Below are positions 56,822-64,000 of a stretch of 64,000 bases of DNA, piece by piece (within the stretch, counting starts at the first letter, position 1; each line of letters starts with the position of its first letter). The position numbers were made by a program, and so were the translations under genes. Below the pieces are notes generated by a model. It saw nothing but the letters and a program-made list of their open reading frames with translations. It was not told the origin of the DNA and ran no database searches. Source of the stretch: Streptomyces sp. NRRL F-6492 (lineage in GTDB: Bacteria > Actinomycetota > Actinomycetes > Streptomycetales > Streptomycetaceae); contig NZ_LGEG01000046.1 of NCBI RefSeq assembly GCF_001280125.1, forward strand, positions 1-64,000. The letters are read 5' to 3'.

Positions 56822-58454
56822 GGTCACCAACCAGGTCCCCCCGCTGACCGGTCACGACACCTCCGCCGACCCCGCCCTGCTGGAGGCGCTGCGCCGGGAG
56901 GGCGCCGGCTGGGCCGAGGCGGAGGTCCGCGAGCTGGGGATGCGGGCCGGCGGCGCCGAGGCGCAGGAGTGGGGGCGGCTCGCCGAGCGCCACTCCCCCG
57001 TGCTGCACACCCACGACCGGTACGGCCACCGGATCGACGAGGTCGAGTTCCACCCGTACTGGCACTCCCTGATGGACGTGGCCGTGCGGCACGGGCTGCA
57101 CGGCGCGCCCTGGCGGGACGAGCGGCCCGGTGCCCACGTGGCGCGCGCGGCGAAGGTGTTCGTGTGGGGGCAGGCCGACGCCGGTCATCTGTGCCCGGTC
57201 TCGATGACGTACGCGGCCGTGCCCGCGCTGCGCGCCCAGCCGGAGCTGGCCGAGGTGTACGAGCCGCTGCTCTCCTCCCCGTCGTACGACTTCGGTCTGC
57301 GGGTGCCGGCGGAGAAGCGCGGGATCATCGCCGGGATGTCGATGACCGAGAAGCAGGGCGGCTCGGACGTCCGGGCGAACACGACCCGGGCGGTCCCGGC
57401 GGGCGAGCCCGGTCTGTACGCGCTGACCGGGCACAAGTGGTTCACCTCGGCCCCCATGTCCGACGTCTTCCTCACGCTCGCACAGGCGCCGGGCGGCCTG
57501 TCCTGCTTCCTGGTGCCGCGCGTCCTGCCGGACGGCAGCCGCAACGCGATCCGCCTCCAGCGCCTGAAGGACAAGCTGGGCAACCGGTCGAACGCCTCCT
57601 CCGAGATCGAGTACGAGGGCGCCCTCGGCCGGCTGGTCGGCGAGGAGGGGCGCGGGGTGGCGACCATCATCCGGATGGTCAACATGACGCGGCTCGACTG
57701 CGCGATCAGCTCGGCGTCCGGGATGCGCCTCGGGCTCGTGCACGCGGTCCACCACGCCACGCACCGCGGCGCGTTCGGGGCGCGGCTCGTCGACCAGCCG
57801 CTGATGCGGAACGTCCTGGCCGACCTGGCGGTGGAGGCGGAGGCGGCCACGCTGGCGGCGCTGCGGCTCGCCGGGGCGGTGGACCGGGCGGTACGCGGCG
57901 ACGCGGAGGAGGAGCAGCTGCGGCGGCTCGGTCTCGCGGTCACCAAGTACTGGGTGTGCAAGCGGGCGCCCGCGCACGCGGCCGAGGCCCTGGAGTGCCT
58001 GGGCGGCAACGGCTACGTGGAGGACTCGGGCCTGCCGAGGCTCTACCGGGAGGCGCCGCTGCCCTCGATCTGGGAGGGGTCGGGGAACGTGGCCGCGCTC
58101 GACGTGCTGCGGGCGATGGCCCGTCAGCCGCAGGCGGTGGAGGCGTTCTTCGCGGAGGTCGACCGGGGCGCGGGCGCCGACCGGCGCCTGGACGCGGCGG
58201 TCGCCGGGCTCCGCAAGGAGCTGGCGGGGCTCGGCGATCCGGACGCGGTGGCGTACGGGGCGCGGCGGCTCGTGGAGCGGCTCGCGCTCGTGCTCCAGGG
58301 CTCGCTGCTCGTACGGCACGGGAACCCGGCGGTGGCGGACGCGTTCTGCGCCTCGCGGCTCGACGGCGACCGGGGCCTGGCCTTCGGCACGCTTCCGGCG
58401 GGCCTGGACACGGCCTCGATCATCGAGCGGAGCGGGCCGGACGCGGCGGTCTGA
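56805..58454 (+). CDS. Acyl-CoA dehydrogenase, AidB-like
   Basis: A 549-aa flavoprotein. AidB/isovaleryl-type signs are GIIAGMSMTEKQGGSDVRANTT (FAD/substrate loop, near 174-195), LTGHKWFTSAPMSDVFL, and the C-terminal CLGGNGYVEDSGLPRLYREAPLPSIWEGSGNVAALDVLR. The extra N-terminal ~150 residues and length match AidB rather than ordinary 380-aa dehydrogenases. In E. coli AidB protects DNA during alkylation stress; actinobacterial versions may act on acyl-CoA. It overlaps tetR by 17 bp. Confidence 0.9.
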   Translation: MPTTHEVTNQVPPLTGHDTSADPALLEALRREGAGWAEAEVRELGMRAGGAEAQEWGRLAERHSPVLHTHDRYGHRIDEVEFHPYWHSLMDVAVRHGLHGAPWRDERPGAHVARAAKVFVWGQADAGHLCPVSMTYAAVPALRAQPELAEVYEPLLSSPSYDFGLRVPAEKRGIIAGMSMTEKQGGSDVRANTTRAVPAGEPGLYALTGHKWFTSAPMSDVFLTLAQAPGGLSCFLVPRVLPDGSRNAIRLQRLKDKLGNRSNASSEIEYEGALGRLVGEEGRGVATIIRMVNMTRLDCAISSASGMRLGLVHAVHHATHRGAFGARLVDQPLMRNVLADLAVEAEAATLAALRLAGAVDRAVRGDAEEEQLRRLGLAVTKYWVCKRAPAHAAEALECLGGNGYVEDSGLPRLYREAPLPSIWEGSGNVAALDVLRAMARQPQAVEAFFAEVDRGAGADRRLDAAVAGLRKELAGLGDPDAVAYGARRLVERLALVLQGSLLVRHGNPAVADAFCASRLDGDRGLAFGTLPAGLDTASIIERSGPDAAV

Positions 58455-58636
58455 GGACCTCGTCGGGCGGAGTGCTCCACACGGCGGGGTTTTCCCCGGA
58501 CAGGCCTCTCCCTGACGGGTCTCCCCCGGCGGGAATTCTCTCCGCACGTCTTCGAGGCGGACAGGATCCGTCCTACTTCACGCCTACCGTCGCCGGAGCG
58601 TCCCGCCCCGGGGCGCGCCGACGGAAGGACCATGAG

Positions 58637-59170
58637 ATGGACGAGCAGACCGGCGCGGCGCCGAAGGGTTACACCAGCGTGGCGCCCTGGGTCGTCACCG
58701 ACGACACCGGAGCCTTCCTCGACTTCGTCGCCGAGGTGTTCGGGGGCGAGGAGCTGGCGCGCGTGTTCACCGAGGACGGCTCGATCGGCCACGGGGAGAT
58801 CCGGATCGGTGACACCGTCGTCCTGGCCTTCGACCGGCGCCCGGACTGGCCCGTCGTGCCCAGTCTGCTGCGCGTGTTCGTCGCCGACGCGGACGCCGCG
58901 TTCGCCCGGGCCGTCGCGGCGGGCGGCCGCGTCGTCACTCCCCTGTCCGACAACGCCTTCGGGCAGCGGGGCGGACGCGTCCGGGATCCCTTCGGCACCA
59001 TCTGGTGGGTGACGAGCCACGTCGAGGACGTCCCCGAGGAGGAGATGTGGAAGCGGCTCCAGGAGCCGGCGTACGCGGAGGGCATGCGGGTGGCGCAGGC
59101 GACGCTCGACGCCGAGCTGAGCGGCCGGGAGCGGGGGCGCAGCAGTGCCCCGGCCGGACCCGCCGCCTGA
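58637..59170 (+). CDS. VOC (glyoxalase/PhnB-like) family protein
   Basis: A 177-aa protein. The first ~125 residues form a PhnB-like VOC domain: VAPWVVTDDTGAFLDFVAEVFGGEELARV, GHGEIRIGDTVVLAFDRRPDWP and RGGRVRDPFGTIWWVTSHVEDV. A helical C-terminal extension (EEEMWKRLQEPAYAEGMRVAQATL) follows. These domains bind metal and act in glyoxalase, dioxygenase or resistance chemistry; here only the fold is clear. The ATG at 58637 follows GGAAGGAC. A -10-like taccgt lies about 50 bp upstream. Confidence 0.85.
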   Translation: MDEQTGAAPKGYTSVAPWVVTDDTGAFLDFVAEVFGGEELARVFTEDGSIGHGEIRIGDTVVLAFDRRPDWPVVPSLLRVFVADADAAFARAVAAGGRVVTPLSDNAFGQRGGRVRDPFGTIWWVTSHVEDVPEEEMWKRLQEPAYAEGMRVAQATLDAELSGRERGRSSAPAGPAA

Positions 59171-59333
59171 CTCCCGCACGCGCACGGCGGGCCGGGGGCC
59201 CGCCGTGCCTCCCCGGCCTCCCGGTGGGAGGCTGAGGGGGCGCGTGCCCCGGAGCACGTCTCCCCGGGAGAACGTTCCCCGGGACGCGGCTCCCGGGTCA
59301 CGGTGTTCGCCGGAGCGAGAGGGAGGAGTCCCG

Positions 59334-60680
59334 TTGGACGGCGAGGCGATGCACGAGGAGCTGGACGCGCGGGCGGCCGGGACGGCGGAGCGGGTGGTGG
59401 CCTGGCGGCACCATCTGCACCGGCATCCGGAGCTGTCCAACCGGGAGGTGAACACGGCGCGCCTGGTGGCGGACCACCTGCGCGCCCTCGGCCTCGACGA
59501 GGTCCGCACGGGCATCGCGGGCCACGGGGTCGTGGGGGTCCTGCGCGGCGGGACGTCGGGCGAACGGGTCGTGGCGCTGCGGGCGGACACGGACGCGCTG
59601 CCGGTGCGGGACCTGTGCGGGGCGGACTTCGCCTCCGAGGTGGTGGACGCCGACTACCCGGGCGGCCCGTTCCCGGTGTCGCACGCCTGCGGCCACGACT
59701 GCCACACGGCGATGCTGCTCGGCGCGGCGACGGTCCTCTCGGAGGTCCGCGACCGGCTGCCGGGGACCGTCCTCTTCGTCTTCCAGCCCGCCGAGGAGGG
59801 CCCGCCGGTGACCGAGGAGGGCGGCGCGCGGGCGATGGTCGAGGCCGGCGCCTTCGCCGACCCGGTGCCGACGATGGTCTTCGGGATGCACGTGACGCCG
59901 TACCCGAAGGGGTACGTGGGGTACAGGATCGGCAACCAGTACGGCGCGTCCACCCTCGTCCGCATCGTCGTCACCGGCCGGCAGACGCACGGCTCCACGC
60001 CCTGGCAGGGCGTCGATCCGATGCCGGCGGCCGGAGCGATCCTGACGGGCATCGGCCAGCTGTACCGGCAGGTCTCGGCCTTCGACCCGGTCACGGTGTC
60101 CATCGGGCACGTGGAGGACGTCGGCCGGTTCAACATCGTCGGGGAGACGGTGACGCTGTGGGGCACGATCCGCACCGCCGTCGAGTCGGACATGGCGGAG
60201 GTGCGACGGCGCCTGACGACGCTCGTGGAGCACTCGGCGGCGGCGTACGGGGCGACGGCCGCGGCGGAGTACCTCCAGCCCGTGCCGCCCGTGCGCAACA
60301 GCGGACCGTGGGTGGCGGCGGGGCTACCGACCTTCCGCCGGGTGGCCGGCGAGGGGCGGGTGGTGGAGACGGGCGGGACGCTCGGGTACGACGACGTCTC
60401 CGAGTTCGTGCGACGGTTCGGCGGCCTGTACGTGACGCTCGGCGTCCAGGACGCGGCCCTGGACGCGTCGGGCCGGCCGGTCCCCGTGGAGGGCGGGCGC
60501 GGTCTGGTGACCAACCACCACCCCGGCTTCTACGCCGACGACTCCGCGCTCGTCACCGGTGTCCGGCTCCACGCGCACGTGGCGTACGACCACCTGAGGG
60601 GAGCGCTCGTCACCCGGGAGGAGACTCCCGACGCGGGCGGGACGCTCCCGGCGCGGCAACCGCCGTCACGAAGGCCCTGA
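59334..60680 (+). CDS. M20 family amidohydrolase
   Basis: A 448-aa metallopeptidase/amidohydrolase of the M20D (hippurate hydrolase/HmrA) group. Metal-site segments are RADTDALPV, SHACGHDCHTAMLLGAA, FQPAEEGPPVTEEGGARAM and the C-terminal TNHHPGFYADDSALVTG; the dimerisation domain holds TGRQTHGSTPWQGVDPMPAA. It would hydrolyse an N-acyl amino acid or similar amide. The start is probably TTG 59334, which has GGGAGGAG at ideal spacing; the first ATG (59349) lacks a good site. Its 3' end overlaps a LysR remnant on the other strand by 71 bp. Confidence 0.88.
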   Translation: MDGEAMHEELDARAAGTAERVVAWRHHLHRHPELSNREVNTARLVADHLRALGLDEVRTGIAGHGVVGVLRGGTSGERVVALRADTDALPVRDLCGADFASEVVDADYPGGPFPVSHACGHDCHTAMLLGAATVLSEVRDRLPGTVLFVFQPAEEGPPVTEEGGARAMVEAGAFADPVPTMVFGMHVTPYPKGYVGYRIGNQYGASTLVRIVVTGRQTHGSTPWQGVDPMPAAGAILTGIGQLYRQVSAFDPVTVSIGHVEDVGRFNIVGETVTLWGTIRTAVESDMAEVRRRLTTLVEHSAAAYGATAAAEYLQPVPPVRNSGPWVAAGLPTFRRVAGEGRVVETGGTLGYDDVSEFVRRFGGLYVTLGVQDAALDASGRPVPVEGGRGLVTNHHPGFYADDSALVTGVRLHAHVAYDHLRGALVTREETPDAGGTLPARQPPSRRP

Positions 60681-61053
60681 GCGGGGCGGAGTCGGCGGCG
60701 GTGGGCCAGACCAGGGCGTACGCGAGGGGCGGGACGTCGCGCAGGGGTACGTAGGCGATGCCCGGCCGGGGGTGGTGGCGGGCGCCGCGGGCCGCGCCGG
60801 GGGCGACGCCCCGCCCCGCGGTCACGTGGGAGAGGACCTCCTGCCAGGTGGCGGCGGCCGGGCCCAGGCCGACGGGGGCCCCGGAGGGGGTGCGGCGCGG
60901 GTAGTGGTGGTCGAGCCAGTACCGGGGGTGGGTGCCCGTCGGAACGATCAGGGGCAGTCCGGCGAGGTCCTCCGGGCCGAGGGAGGGACGGCCGGCCAGG
61001 GGGTGGGCGGCGGGAAGGAGCAGGACCCGGGCGTCGCGATCGTTGAGCGGGAC
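60610..61053 (-). pseudogene. LysR-type regulator remnant (C-terminal effector domain only)
   Basis: Reading 61053 to 60610 on the minus strand gives about 147 continuous codons typical of a LysR effector-binding domain: VLLLPAAHPLAGRPSLG, EDLAGLPLIVPTGTHPRYW, EVLSHVTAGRGVAPG and GIAYVPLRDVPPLAYALVW. An in-frame TGA (61054-61056) precedes it, no plausible start exists at the upstream end, and the helix-turn-helix and first ~170 residues are missing. A gttgag/ctcaac inverted repeat (61042-61058) marks the break. It is divergent from a damaged MFS gene, so a regulator-exporter pair has decayed. Confidence 0.75.
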
Positions 61054-61148
61054 TCAACGCCGTTTTCATGATGACGGCTTGTTCCGCCGGGCCGGCACCG
61101 GGGAGCCTGGAGGCCTCGCCCCGCCCCGCCCCGTACGGAAGAGGTTCC

Positions 61149-62158
61149 GTGGGTCCACGCCCCCTCGCACCGCCCCCGAAGGTCCCGCTCCTCGCCGTGG
61201 CGGGGGCGGTCGCCGTCGCCGACCTGTACTTCCCGCAGCCGCTGCTCGCCGCCGTGGCGCGCGGTCTGGAGGTGCCGGAGCGGACGGCGGGCCTGATCGC
61301 CCCGGCCGCGCAGTTCGGGTACGCGCTCGGCATCCTGCTGCTCGTGCCGCTCGCCGACACCGCACGGCTGCGGCGCCTCACCTCGGTGCTGCCGGCCCTG
61401 ACCTGTGCGGCGCTGCTCGTCGCCGCGGCGGCGCCGGGCGTCGTCACCCTCTCGCTCGCGACGCTCGCGCTCTCCACGACGACGGTGCTGCCGCAGATCC
61501 TCACCCCGGTGGCGGCGGTGCTCGCGGACCCCGGGCGGCGGGGGCGGGTCGTGGGCCTGGTGGGCCTCGGTCTCACCCTGGGCTCCACCCTGTCCCGTAC
61601 GGTCTCGGGGGCCGTCACCGACGCGACCGGCACGTGGCGGACGGCGTACGTGGTCGCCGCCGCGGCGACGGCCGCGCTGCTGTGCGTACTGCCGCGCCGA
61701 CTGCCCGAGCGGCTGGGCGCGCCCGGCGAACGTGGCGGCGGGTCGTACGCGAGGCTCCTGGCCGGGCTCCCCCGGCTCCTCGCGGCCCATCGGGAGCTGC
61801 GGGTCTCGGCGCTGCTCGGGGCCTGCGTCTTCGCCGCGTTCAGCGTCTTCTGGGCGGTACTCGCCTTCCACCTGGCGTCCCCGCCGCTCGGGTACGGGCC
61901 GGGGGCCGCCGGGCTCTTCGGGATCCTCACCCTGCCGGCGGCGCTGCTCTCGGCGGGGCGGCCGGGTCCCTCGCCGGGACGTGGCTGTACGCGGCGTACG
62001 GCTGGCCGGCCGCGCTGCTCGCGGCAGGGGCGCGGGTCGCCGTCGGCGGCCTCGTCCCGGTGGTGGCCTGGGTGCGGCCGGCGGTCCCGACTTGCGTCCC
62101 CGTCGTCACGCGGGAGGCTGGGGTGAGCCACCCGCGCACCCCGCAGGGAGAGACATGA
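61149..62158 (+). pseudogene. MFS transporter with internal deletion and frameshift
   Basis: From GTG 61149 (behind GGAAGAGG) the frame encodes about seven transmembrane helices (LLAVAGAVAVADLYFPQPLLAA; LATLALSTTTVLPQILTPVAAVL; LGACVFAAFSVFWAVLAFHLA) as far as GPGAAGLFGILTLPAAL. Near 61950 the family match jumps to another frame (GGAAGSLAGTWLYAAYGWPAALLAAG), which is the last helix of the same transporter and continues to 62158. Roughly 80-90 residues of helices 8-11 are absent. The first frame reads on without homology to 62126. The product cannot be a complete transporter. Confidence 0.75.
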
Positions 62159-62475
62159 TGCTGGACCTCACCGCCCTCGCCGACGAGCACCTGGCCGCGG
62201 CCCGCACCGCGCCGCACGGGCGGAGCGCCCATCTGGTGATGCACGACGGGGTGCTCCGGCAGACCGTCATCGCCCTTGCGGCGGGCACGTCCCTGGACGA
62301 GCACAACGCGCCGCCCGCCGCGAGCCTCCAGGTGCTGCGGGGCCGGGTGAACCTCACGGCGGCCGACCGGGCGGAGGAGCTGCGGGCGGGCACGCTCCGC
62401 ATGATCCCCAAGGAGCGGCACGGCCTCACCGCCCTGGAGGACGCGGTGGTCCTCCTGACCGCCGTGAACGACTGA
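62155..62475 (+). CDS. Small single-domain cupin
   Basis: A 106-aa cupin-like protein. VIALAAGTSLDEHNAPPAASLQVLRGRVNLTA corresponds to cupin motif 1 with only one clear metal His; GTLRMIPKERHGLTALEDAVVLLT is motif 2. Homologues often carry His/Glu/His ligands, here partly replaced, so metal binding is uncertain. Two adjacent ATGs (62155, 62158) follow GCAGGGAGAG. It overlaps the last bases of the damaged MFS gene and may once have been its partner. Confidence 0.82.
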   Translation: MMLDLTALADEHLAAARTAPHGRSAHLVMHDGVLRQTVIALAAGTSLDEHNAPPAASLQVLRGRVNLTAADRAEELRAGTLRMIPKERHGLTALEDAVVLLTAVND

Positions 62476-62497
62476 CCCGATCCCCCGCGGCACCCGG

Positions 62498-63007
62498 TCA
62501 CTCGGTCGCGTCGAGGTCCTCCGCGTAGTGCTCGATGGCCGGCCGGTACGTGCGGATGGACGGGTCCTCGCTGGTCCCGGCGAGCAGGCGCAGCAGCAGG
62601 GCGACCGACTCGTGGTGCCGGCCCGTGTTGTAGAGGGCCATCGAGAGGAAGGCACGCAGGGAGCCGTCCCCGGGGAACTCCTCGACGGCGCGGGTCAGGA
62701 GGGCGACCGCCTCCTCGTACCGGCCGAGCACCCGGTACGTGCTGCCGAGACCGAGGAGCGCGCCGCGACGGTCGTCGGCCGCGAGCCGCCCGGAGCCGCC
62801 GTCGAGGGCCCGTTCGTAGTACGGCACGGCCTCCGCCTCCAGTCCCAGGACGTCGTGCGCCCAGGCCGTCTGGTAGGCGACCTCGGCGTCGTCCGGCCAC
62901 CGGGCGGCGAGCACGACGAGCCGCTCACGGGCCTCTTCCCGCCGTCCCTCTTCACGCAGCGCGACCGCCTCGGCCAGCAGGCCGTCCCTCTCCTCGTGGT
63001 GCTCCAT
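62498..63007 (-). CDS. Tetratricopeptide repeat protein
   Basis: A 169-aa all-helical protein of about four TPR units: LLAEAVALREEGRREEARERLVVLAARWPDD, AEVAYQTAWAHDVLGLEAEAVPYYERAL, GALLGLGSTYRVLGRYEEAVALLTRAVEEFPGD and SLRAFLSMALYNTGRHHESVALLLRLL. It probably mediates protein contacts; related small TPR proteins are common in Streptomyces without known partners. The ATG at 63007 follows GAGG; the frame upstream to 63100 is not TPR-like. It converges on the cupin gene with 22 bp between. Confidence 0.9.
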   Translation of the reverse strand: MEHHEERDGLLAEAVALREEGRREEARERLVVLAARWPDDAEVAYQTAWAHDVLGLEAEAVPYYERALDGGSGRLAADDRRGALLGLGSTYRVLGRYEEAVALLTRAVEEFPGDGSLRAFLSMALYNTGRHHESVALLLRLLAGTSEDPSIRTYRPAIEHYAEDLDATE

Positions 63008-63211
63008 GGCGCCATCCTCGCAGCCCGCGACGGGCGTCCCGGCACCGGCCGGCAGCCGAGGAGGACGTCCACGGCCCTTGGCCGGCTCCGAGAACCCCAT
63101 GTACGGGCGCTGGGACCGGGCAGGACCACCGAGCCCCTCCGAGAACGCGGCCCATGCCTACGACACGGCCCGCGCCCCCCAGAGATTCCGGCGCACCCCT
63201 GTTCGGATCGG

Positions 63212-63234
63212 GTGATCGCACGTGGGACGATCAC
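63212..63234. promoter_or_regulatory. Inverted repeat in the 63.0-63.3 kb gap
   Basis: A perfect 7-bp inverted repeat gtgatcg-N9-cgatcac lies in the 296-bp divergent gap, about 70 bp before the small unknown gene at 63304. It may be an operator. Nothing else in the gap is recognisable. Confidence 0.45.
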
Positions 63235-63303
63235 GTCGCGCGGGCCCATGGGGCCTGCGGTTGAAGGCGGGATCGTCCGTGAAGGCGAGGAAGAATACCG
63301 GGA

Positions 63304-63624
63304 ATGGTCACCAGGGGGATGGCGCGGCTGCTGCTCGGCAACGGCGGTGAGGCTGCGCTCGAACTGACCCTGGAGCCCTGGGCGGAAACGCGACGGATTC
63401 CGCCGAAGCAGACGTGGGTGGTTGTCACTCACTCGCCCGCAGCAGATGGACCGTGGTCCGGGACTCTGCGCGAGGACGAACCGTTCCAGGTCGATCATCG
63501 GCCCGAATCGGTCACGGTGTGGGTCAACGGCAACTGCTTCCACCCCAGCGACAGGGACGGGAACCCGGTCGACGCGGCCGACTGGCATTGCCCTGCTCAG
63601 GGTTCCGATGATGACGATTCTTGA
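63304..63624 (+). CDS. Small protein, unknown function
   Basis: A 106-aa protein without signal peptide: LLLGNGGEAALELTLEPWAET, PKQTWVVVTHSP, FQVDHRPESVTVWVNGNCFH and an acidic tail ending in SDDDDS. The alternation of beta-prone segments suggests a small beta fold. The start may be ATG 63304 (GAGGAAG upstream) or ATG 63319. It overlaps the convergent gene by 28 bp at the 3' end. I do not recognise a family. Confidence 0.6.
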   Translation: MVTRGMARLLLGNGGEAALELTLEPWAETRRIPPKQTWVVVTHSPAADGPWSGTLREDEPFQVDHRPESVTVWVNGNCFHPSDRDGNPVDAADWHCPAQGSDDDDS

Positions 63625-63995
63625 AATCGGCCGGCGCCGCTCGGGGAAGGCGTGACGAACACCCGGCCCAGGTCCGCCCGGGTTACGAGTGCGACGACGG
63701 TCCGGCCTCTGCGGATCTCCACCGCGGCCGACGTGCTCCGGGACAGCAACTGCTCGTCGGCGAGGATCAACGCGTCGCGCAGCTGGGCCGCGTGGCCGAG
63801 GCCCATCAAGGCGTGCTGATCGTCCACCGTTCGGACCTGGTACGTGTTCGACCCGCCTGGATCATCGAGCACTCGGACGTCGAACCGTGAGATGGCGAGG
63901 ACCAGGCGTTGCCCGTGGAGTACCTCGACGTGTTCGGCGATGCCCTTGCGGATCCACCAGCTCGCGATGCCGGCGGCTTGGCCCAGAAGGTTCAC
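63597..63995 (-). CDS. Unknown protein, possibly truncated by the window edge
   Basis: A 132-aa frame beginning at GTG 63995, 5 bp from the window end; the reading frame stays open to the edge, so the true start may lie outside. Segments include GIASWWIRKGIAEHVEVLHG, AISRFDVRVLDDPGGSNTYQVRTVDD, LRDALILADEQLLSR and VEIRRGRTVVALVTRADLGR. No family is recognised. Its GC content is slightly lower than its neighbours'. It overlaps the convergent unknown gene by 28 bp, so the two may be a related accessory pair. Confidence 0.55.
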   Translation of the reverse strand: MNLLGQAAGIASWWIRKGIAEHVEVLHGQRLVLAISRFDVRVLDDPGGSNTYQVRTVDDQHALMGLGHAAQLRDALILADEQLLSRSTSAAVEIRRGRTVVALVTRADLGRVFVTPSPSGAGRFQESSSSEP

Positions 63996-64000
63996 CCCTG

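Overview
The window is 64 kb of very GC-rich actinobacterial chromosome. Gene style and family content point to Streptomyces: an R61-type DD-peptidase, DUF6629- and DUF6197-like proteins, an anti-sigma-type ATP-binding protein, SpoIIE-type phosphatases, F420-type oxidoreductases, many TetR/MerR/LysR/HxlR regulators, and frequent GTG starts and leaderless transcripts. I see no rRNA, tRNA, CRISPR array, insertion sequence or prophage. Most genes stand alone or in units of two to four, often divergent from their own regulator, and many convergent pairs are separated by strong GC hairpins.

Layout. 0-2.2 kb: two serine-kinase-like ATP-binding proteins around a 9-bp repeat array, then an NAD-dependent epimerase. 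2.2-8 kb: a hemerythrin protein, then a redox block (7Fe ferredoxin/FprB-type reductase, AurF-like di-iron oxygenase, Baeyer-Villiger-type flavoprotein) divergent from a TetR. 8-12.5 kb: an ACR3/ArsB-like transporter with its MerR, GAPDH, and a GlxA-type regulator. 12.7-20.9 kb: secreted R61-like DD-peptidase, GNAT, deaminase plus F420-type oxidoreductase divergent from AsnC, secreted subtilisin, hydrolase, Ddn-like protein, and an orphan substrate-binding-like protein. 21-26 kb: EamA exporter divergent from LysR, and an amino-sugar-type unit (SIS isomerase, class II aldolase) divergent from DeoR. 26-30.3 kb: Tat-exported phospholipase C, a DUF6197-like protein, and a LysM/transglycosylase gene behind a c-di-AMP (ydaO) riboswitch.

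30.3-38.7 kb: a phosphoribosyltransferase-hydrolase fusion, a hydrolase, a large GAF/PAS/PP2C phosphatase, zinc-free ribosomal protein L31, cyclophilin, small secreted and membrane proteins, and a Nudix hydrolase. 38.9-45.5 kb: a NarL-type two-component system divergent from an ABC exporter, a BrkB-like protein, and HxlR divergent from a thioesterase. 45.7-53.9 kb: a nucleosidase, a secreted PAF-acetylhydrolase-like esterase, a cysteine-containing leader peptide ahead of two LLM flavin monooxygenases (probably sulfur scavenging), and a TetR-MFS-PP2C operon. 53.9-64 kb: a yybP-ykoY manganese riboswitch ahead of a TMEM165/GDT1 exporter, an S1-domain protein, TetR with an AidB-like acyl-CoA dehydrogenase, a VOC protein, an M20 amidohydrolase, a decayed LysR-MFS pair, a cupin, a TPR protein and two unknown genes.

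The most informative signals are regulatory. They are two riboswitches, a sulfur-type leader peptide, perfect operators for MerR, HxlR and two TetRs (one operator with three half-sites next to the manganese riboswitch), and promoters whose -10 box lies about 7 nt from the start codon. The best candidate for unusual biochemistry is the AurF/BVMO/FprB block. All calls come from reading the sequence, without database searches.
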